Assembly: GCA_014378195.1 (NCBI GenBank)
Contig: JACMOC010000029.1
Span: 1-64,000, forward strand
Reading direction: 5' to 3'
Length of the DNA: 64,000 bases
DNA from: Oligoflexus sp.
Lineage (GTDB): Bacteria; Bdellovibrionota_B; Oligoflexia; Oligoflexales; Oligoflexaceae
Below the pieces are notes generated by a model. That model was given only the letters and a program-made list of their open reading frames with translations. It did no database searches and was not told the DNA's origin. Positions 8,081-16,081 of the stretch are shown here, one piece after another. The translations under genes and the position numbers were made by a program. Positions within the stretch are counted from its first letter, which is position 1; every line of letters begins with the position of its first letter.

Positions 8081-8977
8081 ATGACTTTTGAACACAATAT
8101 CGATGCTTACTTTTCTAGCTTTCCTCAAACCGACGAGCTCCTTTTTGATGGGTTCGATTCGGTATGTGTCGTTCGCGGGGACGAAAAAACCTATCAAGAG
8201 ACCCGCTCAGTTCTCCATACTTTTTCCATCGATCAGCTTCAGGACTTTGCCTTGGGGCAAGGCGTGCGTTGGGATCCACTCCAGCCCGCCGCAGGAGGCT
8301 CGTTTTGCGTCGGGAGCGAAAGCGAGAGACATTATCGATGGCACGGCCTTCTTCCACCGGTTGCGCGCGATGGGCTACTTTTGAGCGTCAGACGGCATCG
8401 CCTAGGCGAATTTGCTCTTAGTGATTTTGTGGCCCCGTCGAACTTAGAGACTTTTTTACGCCATGCCCGCAGTCATCGTCCGGTCTTTGTCATGGGTCCC
8501 ACCGGAGCTGGCAAAACGAGCTTTATGATCAGCGCCCTCCTAGAATGCGCAGCCGATGAACGCCTGGCTATACTCGAACAACTCCCGGAAGTTCCCAAAC
8601 TCTCGCCACGATGGATTCGACTCTGCGCGCAACCTGCCAATTTTTCGGGAGAAGGTGCCGTAGGTTTGGAGTATTTGATTGACGAACTTTTAAGGCTTCG
8701 GCCGGATCGCATGGTCATAGGGGAATTGAGGCGCGAAGAAATTTTCGCCTTTAAACGCGCGCTTCTTGCTGGTCACGCTTCGGTTTGGACAACGGTTCAT
8801 GCCGCGCGGGCGGAAGAGCTGCCCTGGCGTTTGGCGGAATTAGGCGCGGCCAGTCGCGCAGAGTGGGACGAGCTGCTCGTCTCCCACAACGCACTGGTGG
8901 TCGTGTTAAGCCGCCAGACCCCTCGTTTCCAAGGGCTCTGGCAGTTTACGCAATCGGGACTTATTTCTTGCTTTTGA
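8081..8977 (+). CDS. CpaF/TadA-like secretion ATPase (orphan)
   Basis: A 298-residue P-loop ATPase of the type II/IV secretion superfamily. Walker A is GPTGAGKTS near residue 138. The Walker B/His-box region is RPDRMVIGELRREE followed by AGHASVWTTVHA, matching the RPDRIIVGEVR and GHDGSLTTIHA motifs of CpaF-type proteins. It is shorter than typical CpaF (over 400 residues), with a reduced N-terminal domain. No other pilus or secretion genes are adjacent. ATG 8081 is used because the upstream TTG at 8024 has no ribosome binding site. Its last 17 bases overlap the 3' end of the convergent helicase gene. Confidence 0.85.
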   Translation: MTFEHNIDAYFSSFPQTDELLFDGFDSVCVVRGDEKTYQETRSVLHTFSIDQLQDFALGQGVRWDPLQPAAGGSFCVGSESERHYRWHGLLPPVARDGLLLSVRRHRLGEFALSDFVAPSNLETFLRHARSHRPVFVMGPTGAGKTSFMISALLECAADERLAILEQLPEVPKLSPRWIRLCAQPANFSGEGAVGLEYLIDELLRLRPDRMVIGELRREEIFAFKRALLAGHASVWTTVHAARAEELPWRLAELGAASRAEWDELLVSHNALVVVLSRQTPRFQGLWQFTQSGLISCF

Positions 8978-10895
8978 AAAATACTGAGAAGATTTTTTTG
9001 AAGAGACCAAGCAGTGAGTTCGGCACGTCTTGATTTTTCTTGATGGGGTGAACAGGCTTAATGATCGGGCTCGCCGGAGCGATGATCTTAAGTTTTCTGT
9101 CGCCACCTTTAGGAGCAGCCGAGACCGGCATGATGTCGCGTTTTGTGTCGCGATCACCAAGATGCTGCGCGCCTGTGTGGGCTTTTTTGTGGGGGCGACG
9201 TTCGCCGCGACTGCTTTGCGGCTGCGCTTGACCTTGGGCTTGTTGAGCCTGCGGTTCGCGTTTTGGCTGAGCCGGACGTTGTTCGCCTTCGGGACGACCT
9301 TGACGATCACCACGTGGTCCCCGACCTTGTTTATTTTCTTCAGGACGTCCGCGTCCACCTTGTGGTCGAGCGGCATCGCGCCCACTTCGTCCTTCAGCTT
9401 CACCGCGACTACTGCCGCGACCGCCCGGTTGAGGACGGCCACCTTGTGAACGGCCTCCTCCTGAGCGTTGGGAATCATCATCTTTCATGCGATTGCCCCT
9501 GAAATTCGGATCTTTGTAAGGGTTGCCGGCTTTGTCTTCGATCTGAAGATACTCGTCCGGTACCCAGAATGTTTCGATAGGGATATTTTCGCCCAAGTAC
9601 TTTTGGATCGCCAGGAGATTATGGCCATAATCTTCACAAACCAAAGAATACGCCGAACCTTCTGCGCCCGCACGTGCGGTACGGCCGATACGGTGGACAT
9701 AGTTCGCCGCGTCATCGGGAAGATCGAAGTTATAAACGTGGGTGATGCTCGAAATGTGCAAACCGCGGCTCGCCACATCAGTCGCTATCAGCGCTTTGAC
9801 TTCGTTGTTTTTGATGCGTTGCACGAGCGCAATACGTTTGGTCTGAGGTAAATCACCAGTTATCAAATCCACTTCGATACCGTTGTTATTCAGTTTGTAT
9901 TGCAGCCATTCCGCCACGATCTTGGTATTCGTGAAAATCACAGCACACACCGGCTGATGCTCGCGCAGCATGCCAAGCATGACGCGGAGTTTCTCCGTGG
10001 ATTCGCAGATCACTGCAAATTGTTTGATGCGTTCCGGAGTCATCACTTCGGGGTTGGCGGAGATGTATTTAGGGCTTTCGAGATATTCAAAGGCGAGTTC
10101 TTTCACCTTTTCATTAGTCGTCGCCGAAAAGAGCATCTTCTGTGTGTCAGGGCTCAGCTTTGACAGGAAGTATTCAACGTCGTCGATGAATCCCATATCA
10201 AGCATGCGGTCCGCTTCATCACAGATGAAGAGGCAGCAGTCTTTCGTCGAGAAGATCTTCTTCTGGTAATAATCTTTGAGACGTCCCGGAGTCGCAACGA
10301 TAACATCGATGCCGGCACGAATCGTCGACGCTTGTTTTTCGTAGTCAACACCGCCGTAAACAGCCATGCACGAAATTTCGAGTTGGTTGAACAAGAGCTC
10401 GGCATCGCTACTGATCTGAACGGCAAGCTCGCGCGTCGGGGCGAGAATGATCGCTTTAGGATCTTTGCTGTAATCTACGCCCGCTTCCCGCATTTTGAGG
10501 AGCTGATGCGCAATCGTGATCAAAAAGACCCCGGTTTTGCCCGTACCTGTCTGCGAAAACCCGGCCAGATCTTGACCTTTGGTCGTCAAGGGCAAGCTAA
10601 GTGCTTGAATCAAGGTGGGTTTCGCCCAGCCGAGACGTTGGATGGCAGCCATCAGGGGCGCTGCGAGATTCAGTTCTTCAAAGGACTCAACTGCGACGGG
10701 GACTTCGTCTACTAACGGTTTTTCTTCGTCTTCATCATCTTCTACGACAATGGCTTCGAGAGCCAAAGGGGCCTGATCTTCCACTGGGAAATCATTGCCT
10801 GTTAACTCAGCCGCAGTCCCTTCCGAAGAATCATTCGCGGGAAGAACATCGTGTGCTGGTTCGTCGTTATTCATGGTTTCTTTCGTGTCAGTCAT
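8961..10895 (-). CDS. DEAD-box ATP-dependent RNA helicase with long basic tail
   Basis: A 644-residue RNA helicase that unwinds or remodels RNA using ATP. All core motifs are visible: PTLIQ (residues 93-97), SQTGTGKT (about 114-121), PTRELAVQI, TPGR, DEAD, SATT, ATDVASRG and HRIGRTARAG. The N-terminal 70 residues are acidic. The C-terminal 170 residues are low complexity, rich in Arg, Gly, Gln and Pro (for example RSQGGRPQPGGRGSSRG), and end in a basic-hydrophobic segment. RG-rich tails usually give non-specific RNA binding. I cannot decide between RhlE, RhlB, CsdA and SrmB types. The divergent gene starts 82 bases upstream. Confidence 0.95.
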   Translation of the reverse strand: MTDTKETMNNDEPAHDVLPANDSSEGTAAELTGNDFPVEDQAPLALEAIVVEDDEDEEKPLVDEVPVAVESFEELNLAAPLMAAIQRLGWAKPTLIQALSLPLTTKGQDLAGFSQTGTGKTGVFLITIAHQLLKMREAGVDYSKDPKAIILAPTRELAVQISSDAELLFNQLEISCMAVYGGVDYEKQASTIRAGIDVIVATPGRLKDYYQKKIFSTKDCCLFICDEADRMLDMGFIDDVEYFLSKLSPDTQKMLFSATTNEKVKELAFEYLESPKYISANPEVMTPERIKQFAVICESTEKLRVMLGMLREHQPVCAVIFTNTKIVAEWLQYKLNNNGIEVDLITGDLPQTKRIALVQRIKNNEVKALIATDVASRGLHISSITHVYNFDLPDDAANYVHRIGRTARAGAEGSAYSLVCEDYGHNLLAIQKYLGENIPIETFWVPDEYLQIEDKAGNPYKDPNFRGNRMKDDDSQRSGGGRSQGGRPQPGGRGSSRGEAEGRSGRDAARPQGGRGRPEENKQGRGPRGDRQGRPEGEQRPAQPKREPQAQQAQGQAQPQSSRGERRPHKKAHTGAQHLGDRDTKRDIMPVSAAPKGGDRKLKIIAPASPIIKPVHPIKKNQDVPNSLLGLFKKIFSVFFKSKK

Positions 10896-10977
10896 CGTTT
10901 CTTCCGCCGCTTCAAGCAGCTAATATTTTTGATTTTAACCGGTACCGTAGCTCACGGCCAAATAAAAGGTGACCAAA

Positions 10978-11439
10978 GTGTCAGATAATCATCAAGACAA
11001 ACCTACTTTGACGCAGGAAACAACAGATGATCAGGAAGTGTCCGATGCCTTAGCTGCTGCAGAAGACTCTCAAAACATGTCTGAGAACAGACTCCCACGT
11101 ACAAGCCTGGAGGATACAGGAGAAAGCGCTCCACTCCAAGAACAAGAAACCCGCGCGCCTCAAAATAATGGCGCACAAAGCCCTCTAAAGCCTGCACAAA
11201 AACGGCTGCCCGAGCCTGCATGCGGCACAAACGAGGCGGTCAGTATTGAGTTGCGCAGGTATGCCCATGTGATGAACGATTATTTGACTTGGAAAGAAAA
11301 TTTGCGGATTACGTCGGTCGATTTACAAATCGGCGGGCCATATTTTGATCTATGGACTAAAGAGGCTAATTTGTTTTTCCGGCGTCTTGTTATATTAAGG
11401 AAACGCATCGAAAGTATCAAGAAGCAGAAAAGGGCTTAA
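10978..11439 (+). CDS. Hypothetical protein with acidic disordered N-terminus
   Basis: I do not recognise this 153-residue protein. The first 90 residues are polar and low complexity (Gln, Glu, Asp, Thr rich), probably disordered. The last 65 residues look folded and helical (ELRRYAHVMNDYLTWKEN, then FFRRLVILRKRIESIK). GTG 10978 is preferred over the in-frame GTG at 10969 because AAAAGG lies eight bases before it. It ends one base before the next lipoprotein gene, so they probably share an mRNA. There is no signal peptide, so it is expected to be cytoplasmic. Confidence 0.65.
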   Translation: MSDNHQDKPTLTQETTDDQEVSDALAAAEDSQNMSENRLPRTSLEDTGESAPLQEQETRAPQNNGAQSPLKPAQKRLPEPACGTNEAVSIELRRYAHVMNDYLTWKENLRITSVDLQIGGPYFDLWTKEANLFFRRLVILRKRIESIKKQKRA

Positions 11440-11440
11440 A

Positions 11441-12280
11441 ATGAATCAAACCTCAGCCGTTCGTGGAATAAGCTTGCTCATGTGTCTAGCTATGACGGGA
11501 TGTATCACCCCGGCTGAAGAGCGCCAGCTTAAAGATGATATCTTTTCGCTTCAGACTCGCCTAGTTGCGATGGAAGGTCAGGTTAATAACCAAAGCAAGG
11601 AAATCACCACGCAATCGACTCGTCAGGAAGCATCGGTGACGACCCGCATCGACAAAATCTCGATCGAAATTCAAAGAATCAAGGGTGATATCGATGCGCT
11701 ACGAGTTGGCGTGATTACGGGTCAATTGCCCGGTGCTGAAGGGACTCAAGAAACCGGCGCGGCCAAATCGATGAGTGATCTGCTTGCTCGAATTGACGCA
11801 ATAGAAGAAAATCAAAACAAAATCATCGCAGCCATAGACAAAGCGATCGACACCAAAAAGCCCGATAAAAAAAGCGCAACCAAAACCGAAAAAGAGAAAG
11901 AGACGGCAGCTGATTCCAAGTTGAAGTCTTTTGCTGACCTAAAAACTGCTTTCGATAACAAAAACTACAAAGCGATTGCCGATCACGGTGACAAGGTCGT
12001 AGCGTCCATCAAGACGAAAAAAACCAAGCAGGAAGCGACCTTCATGCTGGCCGAAAGTTTCTACAAAAGCGGTCAGATCCGCGACGCTGCATTGCGTTAC
12101 AACGATTACCTCGAAAGCAAACCATCTGCGAACCTCTCCTTTTCGCTCCTGCGCATGGGCGATTGTTTCAAACAACTGGGTGATACCGAGACAGCGAAGA
12201 TTTATTATCAGGAGCTGATCCAAAAATACGGCAAATCAGAAGAAGCGAAGCAAGCCAAAGACAAGCTGAGTAAGCTCTAA
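11441..12280 (+). CDS. Coiled-coil/TPR lipoprotein (YbgF/CpoB-like)
   Basis: A 279-residue lipoprotein: signal peptide ending LAMTGC, then a long coiled coil (about residues 28-90, beginning EERQLKDDIFSLQTRLVAME), a Lys/Glu-rich linker, and TPR-like helices to the C-terminus (SLLRMGDCFKQLGDTETAKI, then YYQELIQKYGKSEEAK). This is the same plan as the protein at 4100-4906, and resembles CpoB, which joins Tol-Pal and peptidoglycan synthesis. It lies between a hypothetical gene and tsaD (10 bases before it), so it may share an operon with tsaD and rsmA. Function beyond envelope location is inference. Confidence 0.75.
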   Translation: MNQTSAVRGISLLMCLAMTGCITPAEERQLKDDIFSLQTRLVAMEGQVNNQSKEITTQSTRQEASVTTRIDKISIEIQRIKGDIDALRVGVITGQLPGAEGTQETGAAKSMSDLLARIDAIEENQNKIIAAIDKAIDTKKPDKKSATKTEKEKETAADSKLKSFADLKTAFDNKNYKAIADHGDKVVASIKTKKTKQEATFMLAESFYKSGQIRDAALRYNDYLESKPSANLSFSLLRMGDCFKQLGDTETAKIYYQELIQKYGKSEEAKQAKDKLSKL

Positions 12281-12290
12281 AGGGACTTTC

Positions 12291-13307
12291 ATGACACTGA
12301 TACTAGGCATAGAGACGAGTTGTGACGAGACGGCCGCCGCAGTTGTGGAGAATGGCCGCACCGTTCACAGCTCCATCGTTGCTTCGCAGATAGCGATCCA
12401 CCAGAAGTTTGGGGGCGTGGTTCCCGAAGTTGCGGCACGCGCTCATTTACAAGTGATCGATGCGATAGTCGACGAAGCTCTGGCAAAAGCTGGTGTTTCT
12501 TTGAGTGCCATCGACGGCATCGCCATCACCCAAGGCCCGGGTTTGATCGGAGCACTGTTGGTCGGCATCGCCTATGCGAAAGGCTTGGCGCTCGCTTCAG
12601 GCATTCCATTAATACCGGTTAATCATGTTGAAGCTCACGTTCACGGGGCTTTGCTTGGGCTTACTCAAACCACGGAAGAGCTGTTTCCTTGTCTGGCTCT
12701 CGTCGTTTCGGGGGGGCACTCCAATATTTATTTTATGAAGAGCCCGACCGAGTTTGAACTGATGGCCTACAGCATCGACGATGCGTGCGGTGAATCCTTC
12801 GATAAAGTCGCAAAGTTGTTTGGTCTTGGTTATCCAGGTGGGCCGGTCCTCGAACGTCTCGCGCGCGAAGGGGATCCTAAAGCGATCCCGATGCCGCGCA
12901 TGATGGAGCAGAAGGACAAGCTGCAATTCAGTTATTCCGGTCTCAAGACCTTTATGGTGAACCTGAAAAACAAACAGCAGCTTTCGGAACAGGACGTAAA
13001 GAACGCCGCTGCGGGTTTTCAAGAGGAAGCACTGGGTCAGCTGGTACGAAAACTCGAAACAGCCCACCATCTGCGTTCGGCTCAATGTCTTCTGGTAGCG
13101 GGCGGTGTTGCTGCCAACCAAAGATTCCGGGCTATGGTGAAGGAGAGGTTGCCGCGGCTTCCAGCGTATTTTCCTCAACTCGATTACTGCTCGGATAACG
13201 CGGCAATGATCGCGGCTCTCGGTTATCAACATTTTGCAAAAGATCCCAAGGATCCGGCTTTTCACCGTTTGGATTGGGATGCGTTTTCACGCTATCAGTT
13301 CAGCTGA
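12291..13307 (+). CDS. tsaD: tRNA N6-adenosine threonylcarbamoyltransferase TsaD
   Basis: TsaD transfers the threonylcarbamoyl group to A37 of ANN-decoding tRNAs, working with TsaB, TsaC and TsaE. The 338-residue length is normal. Signatures include an LGIETSCDETAAAVV start, the metal-binding HVEAHVHGAL motif near residue 112, LVVSGGHSNIY, and DDACGESFDKVAKLFGLGYP. The C-terminal ASKHA-fold segments GGVAANQRFR and YCSDNAAMIA are present. It lies 10 bases after the upstream lipoprotein gene and 60 bases before rsmA, on the same strand. Confidence 0.98.
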   Translation: MTLILGIETSCDETAAAVVENGRTVHSSIVASQIAIHQKFGGVVPEVAARAHLQVIDAIVDEALAKAGVSLSAIDGIAITQGPGLIGALLVGIAYAKGLALASGIPLIPVNHVEAHVHGALLGLTQTTEELFPCLALVVSGGHSNIYFMKSPTEFELMAYSIDDACGESFDKVAKLFGLGYPGGPVLERLAREGDPKAIPMPRMMEQKDKLQFSYSGLKTFMVNLKNKQQLSEQDVKNAAAGFQEEALGQLVRKLETAHHLRSAQCLLVAGGVAANQRFRAMVKERLPRLPAYFPQLDYCSDNAAMIAALGYQHFAKDPKDPAFHRLDWDAFSRYQFS

Positions 13308-13367
13308 CTCATGCTTTAGACAGACGGCCATCCACGCGAAAGCCACTGAAACCACGAAAGAGTACCC

Positions 13368-14189
13368 ATGAGCTACGATAGGGATAGTAATCCTCGTCAG
13401 AAAAAATCTTTGAGCCAGGTGTTTCTCCGTACGGACTGGCCGGTCTTGAAAGTCGCGGAAGGCGTTGAAGAATGGGGCATCACCCGAGTTCTCGAAATTG
13501 GCCCGGGAGGCGGAATTCTTACGCGCGCTTTGATGGCGAAGCCTTGGAAGCTGACCGCCGTTGAAAAAGACGATCGTTTTGTGGAAAAGCTCACCGACTA
13601 CTTTACGGTGAGCAAAGCCGAATATCCGGGCAGTTTTGAGATCGTCAATCAGGATGTTTTGCAGTTTGATCTCGCGAGCTGGCTCAAACAGTCGGGTGAA
13701 CCGACGGCAATAGTCGGTAACATTCCCTACTCGATCTCATCCCCTATCGTATTGTGGCTCATCCCTTATCTTCAGCAGGTCAAGGGTGTGAAGCTCCTTG
13801 TGCAGCTTGAATTTGCGCAAAGGCTCGCCGGGGTTGCCGGTACTAAAGACTATGGGAGTCTCTCTGTTTATACTCAGCTCCGTAGTCAAGTGACAATCGA
13901 CTGTAAGGTTGACCGGACGTGCTTTACACCTGTCCCCAAAGTCGACAGTGCGATCATCACTTTGAAACCAAGAACTCAGATCCTTTCCGATGACCTACTC
14001 CGCAAAGTGGAAAAGGTGTGTCGCGCATGTTTTACCCAAAGACGCAAAAAGCTTCGAAATGCGATCAAGCAGTTTGTGCCTGAGGATCGCCTCGATAGCT
14101 GCCCGATCGATTTGAATCGGCGTCCCGATGCAATAAGGCCTGAGGAGTATTTGGAACTCACGCGTTTTATCTATAGCCTAAGTGAGTAG
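13368..14189 (+). CDS. rsmA: 16S rRNA dimethyladenosine transferase RsmA/KsgA
   Basis: RsmA dimethylates two adjacent adenosines in helix 45 of 16S rRNA late in 30S assembly. This 273-residue protein has the SAM-binding motif EIGPGGGILTRAL near residue 43 and the catalytic motif IV GNIPYSISSPIV near residue 118. It also has the C-terminal CFTPVPKVDSAII and CFTQRRKKLRNAI segments of the family. The usual QNFL segment reads SQVFL. It is followed by a strong bidirectional terminator. Confidence 0.97.
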   Translation: MSYDRDSNPRQKKSLSQVFLRTDWPVLKVAEGVEEWGITRVLEIGPGGGILTRALMAKPWKLTAVEKDDRFVEKLTDYFTVSKAEYPGSFEIVNQDVLQFDLASWLKQSGEPTAIVGNIPYSISSPIVLWLIPYLQQVKGVKLLVQLEFAQRLAGVAGTKDYGSLSVYTQLRSQVTIDCKVDRTCFTPVPKVDSAIITLKPRTQILSDDLLRKVEKVCRACFTQRRKKLRNAIKQFVPEDRLDSCPIDLNRRPDAIRPEEYLELTRFIYSLSE

Positions 14190-14210
14190 ATTGCCGTCCT
14201 AAGCAAACCA

Positions 14211-14245
14211 AAAAAGCGAGCATCCGAACTGGATGCTCGCTTTTT
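14211..14245. terminator. Bidirectional rho-independent terminator between rsmA and the FecR-like gene
   Basis: A perfect 15-base inverted repeat (AAAAAGCGAGCATCC and its complement) with a 5-base loop, GC-rich in the inner part and flanked by A and T runs. It lies 21 bases after the rsmA stop and 14 bases after the convergent gene's stop, so it can end transcription from both sides. Confidence 0.93.
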
Positions 14246-14259
14246 GCTATAAGATTCAA

Positions 14260-15846
14260 TTATTTAGCCTGACTCAGAATCTCTGGTTGTTCGCGGAAAA
14301 GAAAGGTTGAAAGGCCTTGCACAAAACGCATCGTGTTGGGACGTGTTCGGAGCAAGGAAACGTCAAGCTCAACAAACTCACCGCGATTGAGCGCAAACAG
14401 GGTTCTCTCGTTGGTTTTGTTTACGTCAAACCCAGTGCGGCTGATGTACGACTGCGAAGCACCTCGAAAGATAAGATCGGCATTGAAGAGATTGCGGATT
14501 CTCTCCCAATCGGGGGCTTTGAGATCGCGAGCCGAGACTATACCCACGATCTTATCATTACGAACGATGAAAGCGCCTCGCGCTGGAATGCCGGGCCAGT
14601 CGGCTCGTGAAACATCCCCGCCGTTACCTTGAACAATGCTAAAAAGCTTTTTTCGATCTTCTGGTTCGGTGACGCCAATCCAGATCCGTTTGTTGGGTTT
14701 GGGGTTAACGAAATACCAAGGCGCATCCACATTCTGAACGGCAATTTTGTCAAAACCAATCATGATGCCTTCGCCTTCGGCAAGGCTTCTTAAGCTGTAT
14801 ACACTGGTCTTGGGTGAACTATGTTCGATCGCATCGGCGAACTCCGGTGATTCCAGGGAATAGCCTGCATTGACGGCAAAAGAGGCCTGACTGATATCCT
14901 GGATGACTTGAGCTTTCATCAAATCCTTAAGTGTAATACTGAGTTTTTTGCGGCCGCCGGCTGCTTTTCCGTCGATACGGATGTGACCGTTGGGACCGGA
15001 AATATTCACTATACCTTTCCATTTCTCCTTCACCTCGCGAGGGAGGGTGGTAGGCAGGTCGACGTCGAGACGAAGGGCTTGATCGGTTACCGTTTTTAAT
15101 GGCGAAGCGGTCCAGAACTCACCGCTCAAAGGTAGGATTTGTGGCAAAAGTGTGGCCTCAAAACTAGGAATTTTGGGCTTTTCCGTTTCCACGTCCTCTT
15201 TAACAGGTGTTTGAGGCGGTGGAGGGGGCGGCGGCGGACATATCTCTTTCGTAGCCAAAGCGGAGAGTTTCATGGAATCAGAAATATTTAGGTTTTTCAG
15301 GCTGTTAAGGGATGCTGCGGGAGGCGCTATCGGCTCTTGGGTTTTGACGGCAACGTCGATGGTTTGTTGTTTTGCGGCCGTATTCGCCACAACACTTTCG
15401 TGCGATGTCTTAAGGATCAAACGTGAATCGGGGCCGTCCTCTTTGCTCGCCGACTTGCCTTCAGGTTTGGGCTCGTCTTGTTTTACAACCAAGCGGCCTT
15501 TAAGAACGGAGACCTCATGGTCTTTAGAGAGGGGTGAAGGGAGCCCTAGTTTTACCACGGAACCCGGATTGAGCTGGAGTTTCTTCCCACCTTCGAAATC
15601 GATGCTGACGCGGCTTTTTTCTTCGGTCGAGATCAAATCATTATTATAGAGCTCTTGATTGACGACCGCTTTTTGCCAAATCATTTGGCTATCCGAACGA
15701 ACCGTCACGTTGCCTTCGACCTTCTCGATACGAGCTATGGCCTTTCCACCGGCGGACCGAGTGCCGCTGGTATTAATAAGGCTCCACAAAACCGGCCCGA
15801 GGCATGCCAGCCAGATTACCCAGAATATTTTCCATCTTTTTGACAT
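14260..15846 (-). CDS. FecR-domain membrane-anchored protein
   Basis: A 528-residue protein with one N-terminal membrane segment (residues about 5-24) and an FecR-type domain at about residues 38-115. That domain runs IARIEKVEGNVTVRSD, LYNNDLISTEEKSRVSIDF, KLQLNPGSVVKLG, and VSVLKGRLVVKQDEP. A linker with eight consecutive prolines follows near residue 205, then about 300 residues without a domain I recognise. FecR in the strict sense regulates an ECF sigma factor, but no sigma factor or TonB receptor is next to this gene. A periplasmic envelope or signalling role is therefore more likely. The start is shortly after a 223-base gap containing no other gene. Confidence 0.75.
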   Translation of the reverse strand: MSKRWKIFWVIWLACLGPVLWSLINTSGTRSAGGKAIARIEKVEGNVTVRSDSQMIWQKAVVNQELYNNDLISTEEKSRVSIDFEGGKKLQLNPGSVVKLGLPSPLSKDHEVSVLKGRLVVKQDEPKPEGKSASKEDGPDSRLILKTSHESVVANTAAKQQTIDVAVKTQEPIAPPAASLNSLKNLNISDSMKLSALATKEICPPPPPPPPQTPVKEDVETEKPKIPSFEATLLPQILPLSGEFWTASPLKTVTDQALRLDVDLPTTLPREVKEKWKGIVNISGPNGHIRIDGKAAGGRKKLSITLKDLMKAQVIQDISQASFAVNAGYSLESPEFADAIEHSSPKTSVYSLRSLAEGEGIMIGFDKIAVQNVDAPWYFVNPKPNKRIWIGVTEPEDRKKLFSIVQGNGGDVSRADWPGIPARGAFIVRNDKIVGIVSARDLKAPDWERIRNLFNADLIFRGASQSYISRTGFDVNKTNERTLFALNRGEFVELDVSLLRTRPNTMRFVQGLSTFLFREQPEILSQAK

Positions 15847-16081
15847 CGGATACGCCTTGTTTCGAACTTCAGGTTCGTCTTCCGTTTGTCTCGGAACCTA
15901 ATCGAAAAAGTTAAGCGCGCGCCTCAGGAGAATCCGTAAGGCTCCGATAAACAAAGATGAAAACAACGTCACGTGTCACGACCTGGTGGTGATTCTGATG
16001 AAGAAGCGAAGAAAGCCATGCGATTTGCGAGGCTTCCAGCCTGAGTAGAAGCCAGATTTCTGGGACCCATTGGAGGATGAA

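Noticed and set aside
8906-9481. 191-codon minus-strand frame over the helicase tail
   Set aside because: It is a shadow of the RG-rich tail of the DEAD-box gene; no start site or domain.
12609-13265. 218-codon minus-strand frame within tsaD
   Set aside because: Shadow of tsaD, which is complete with all motifs.
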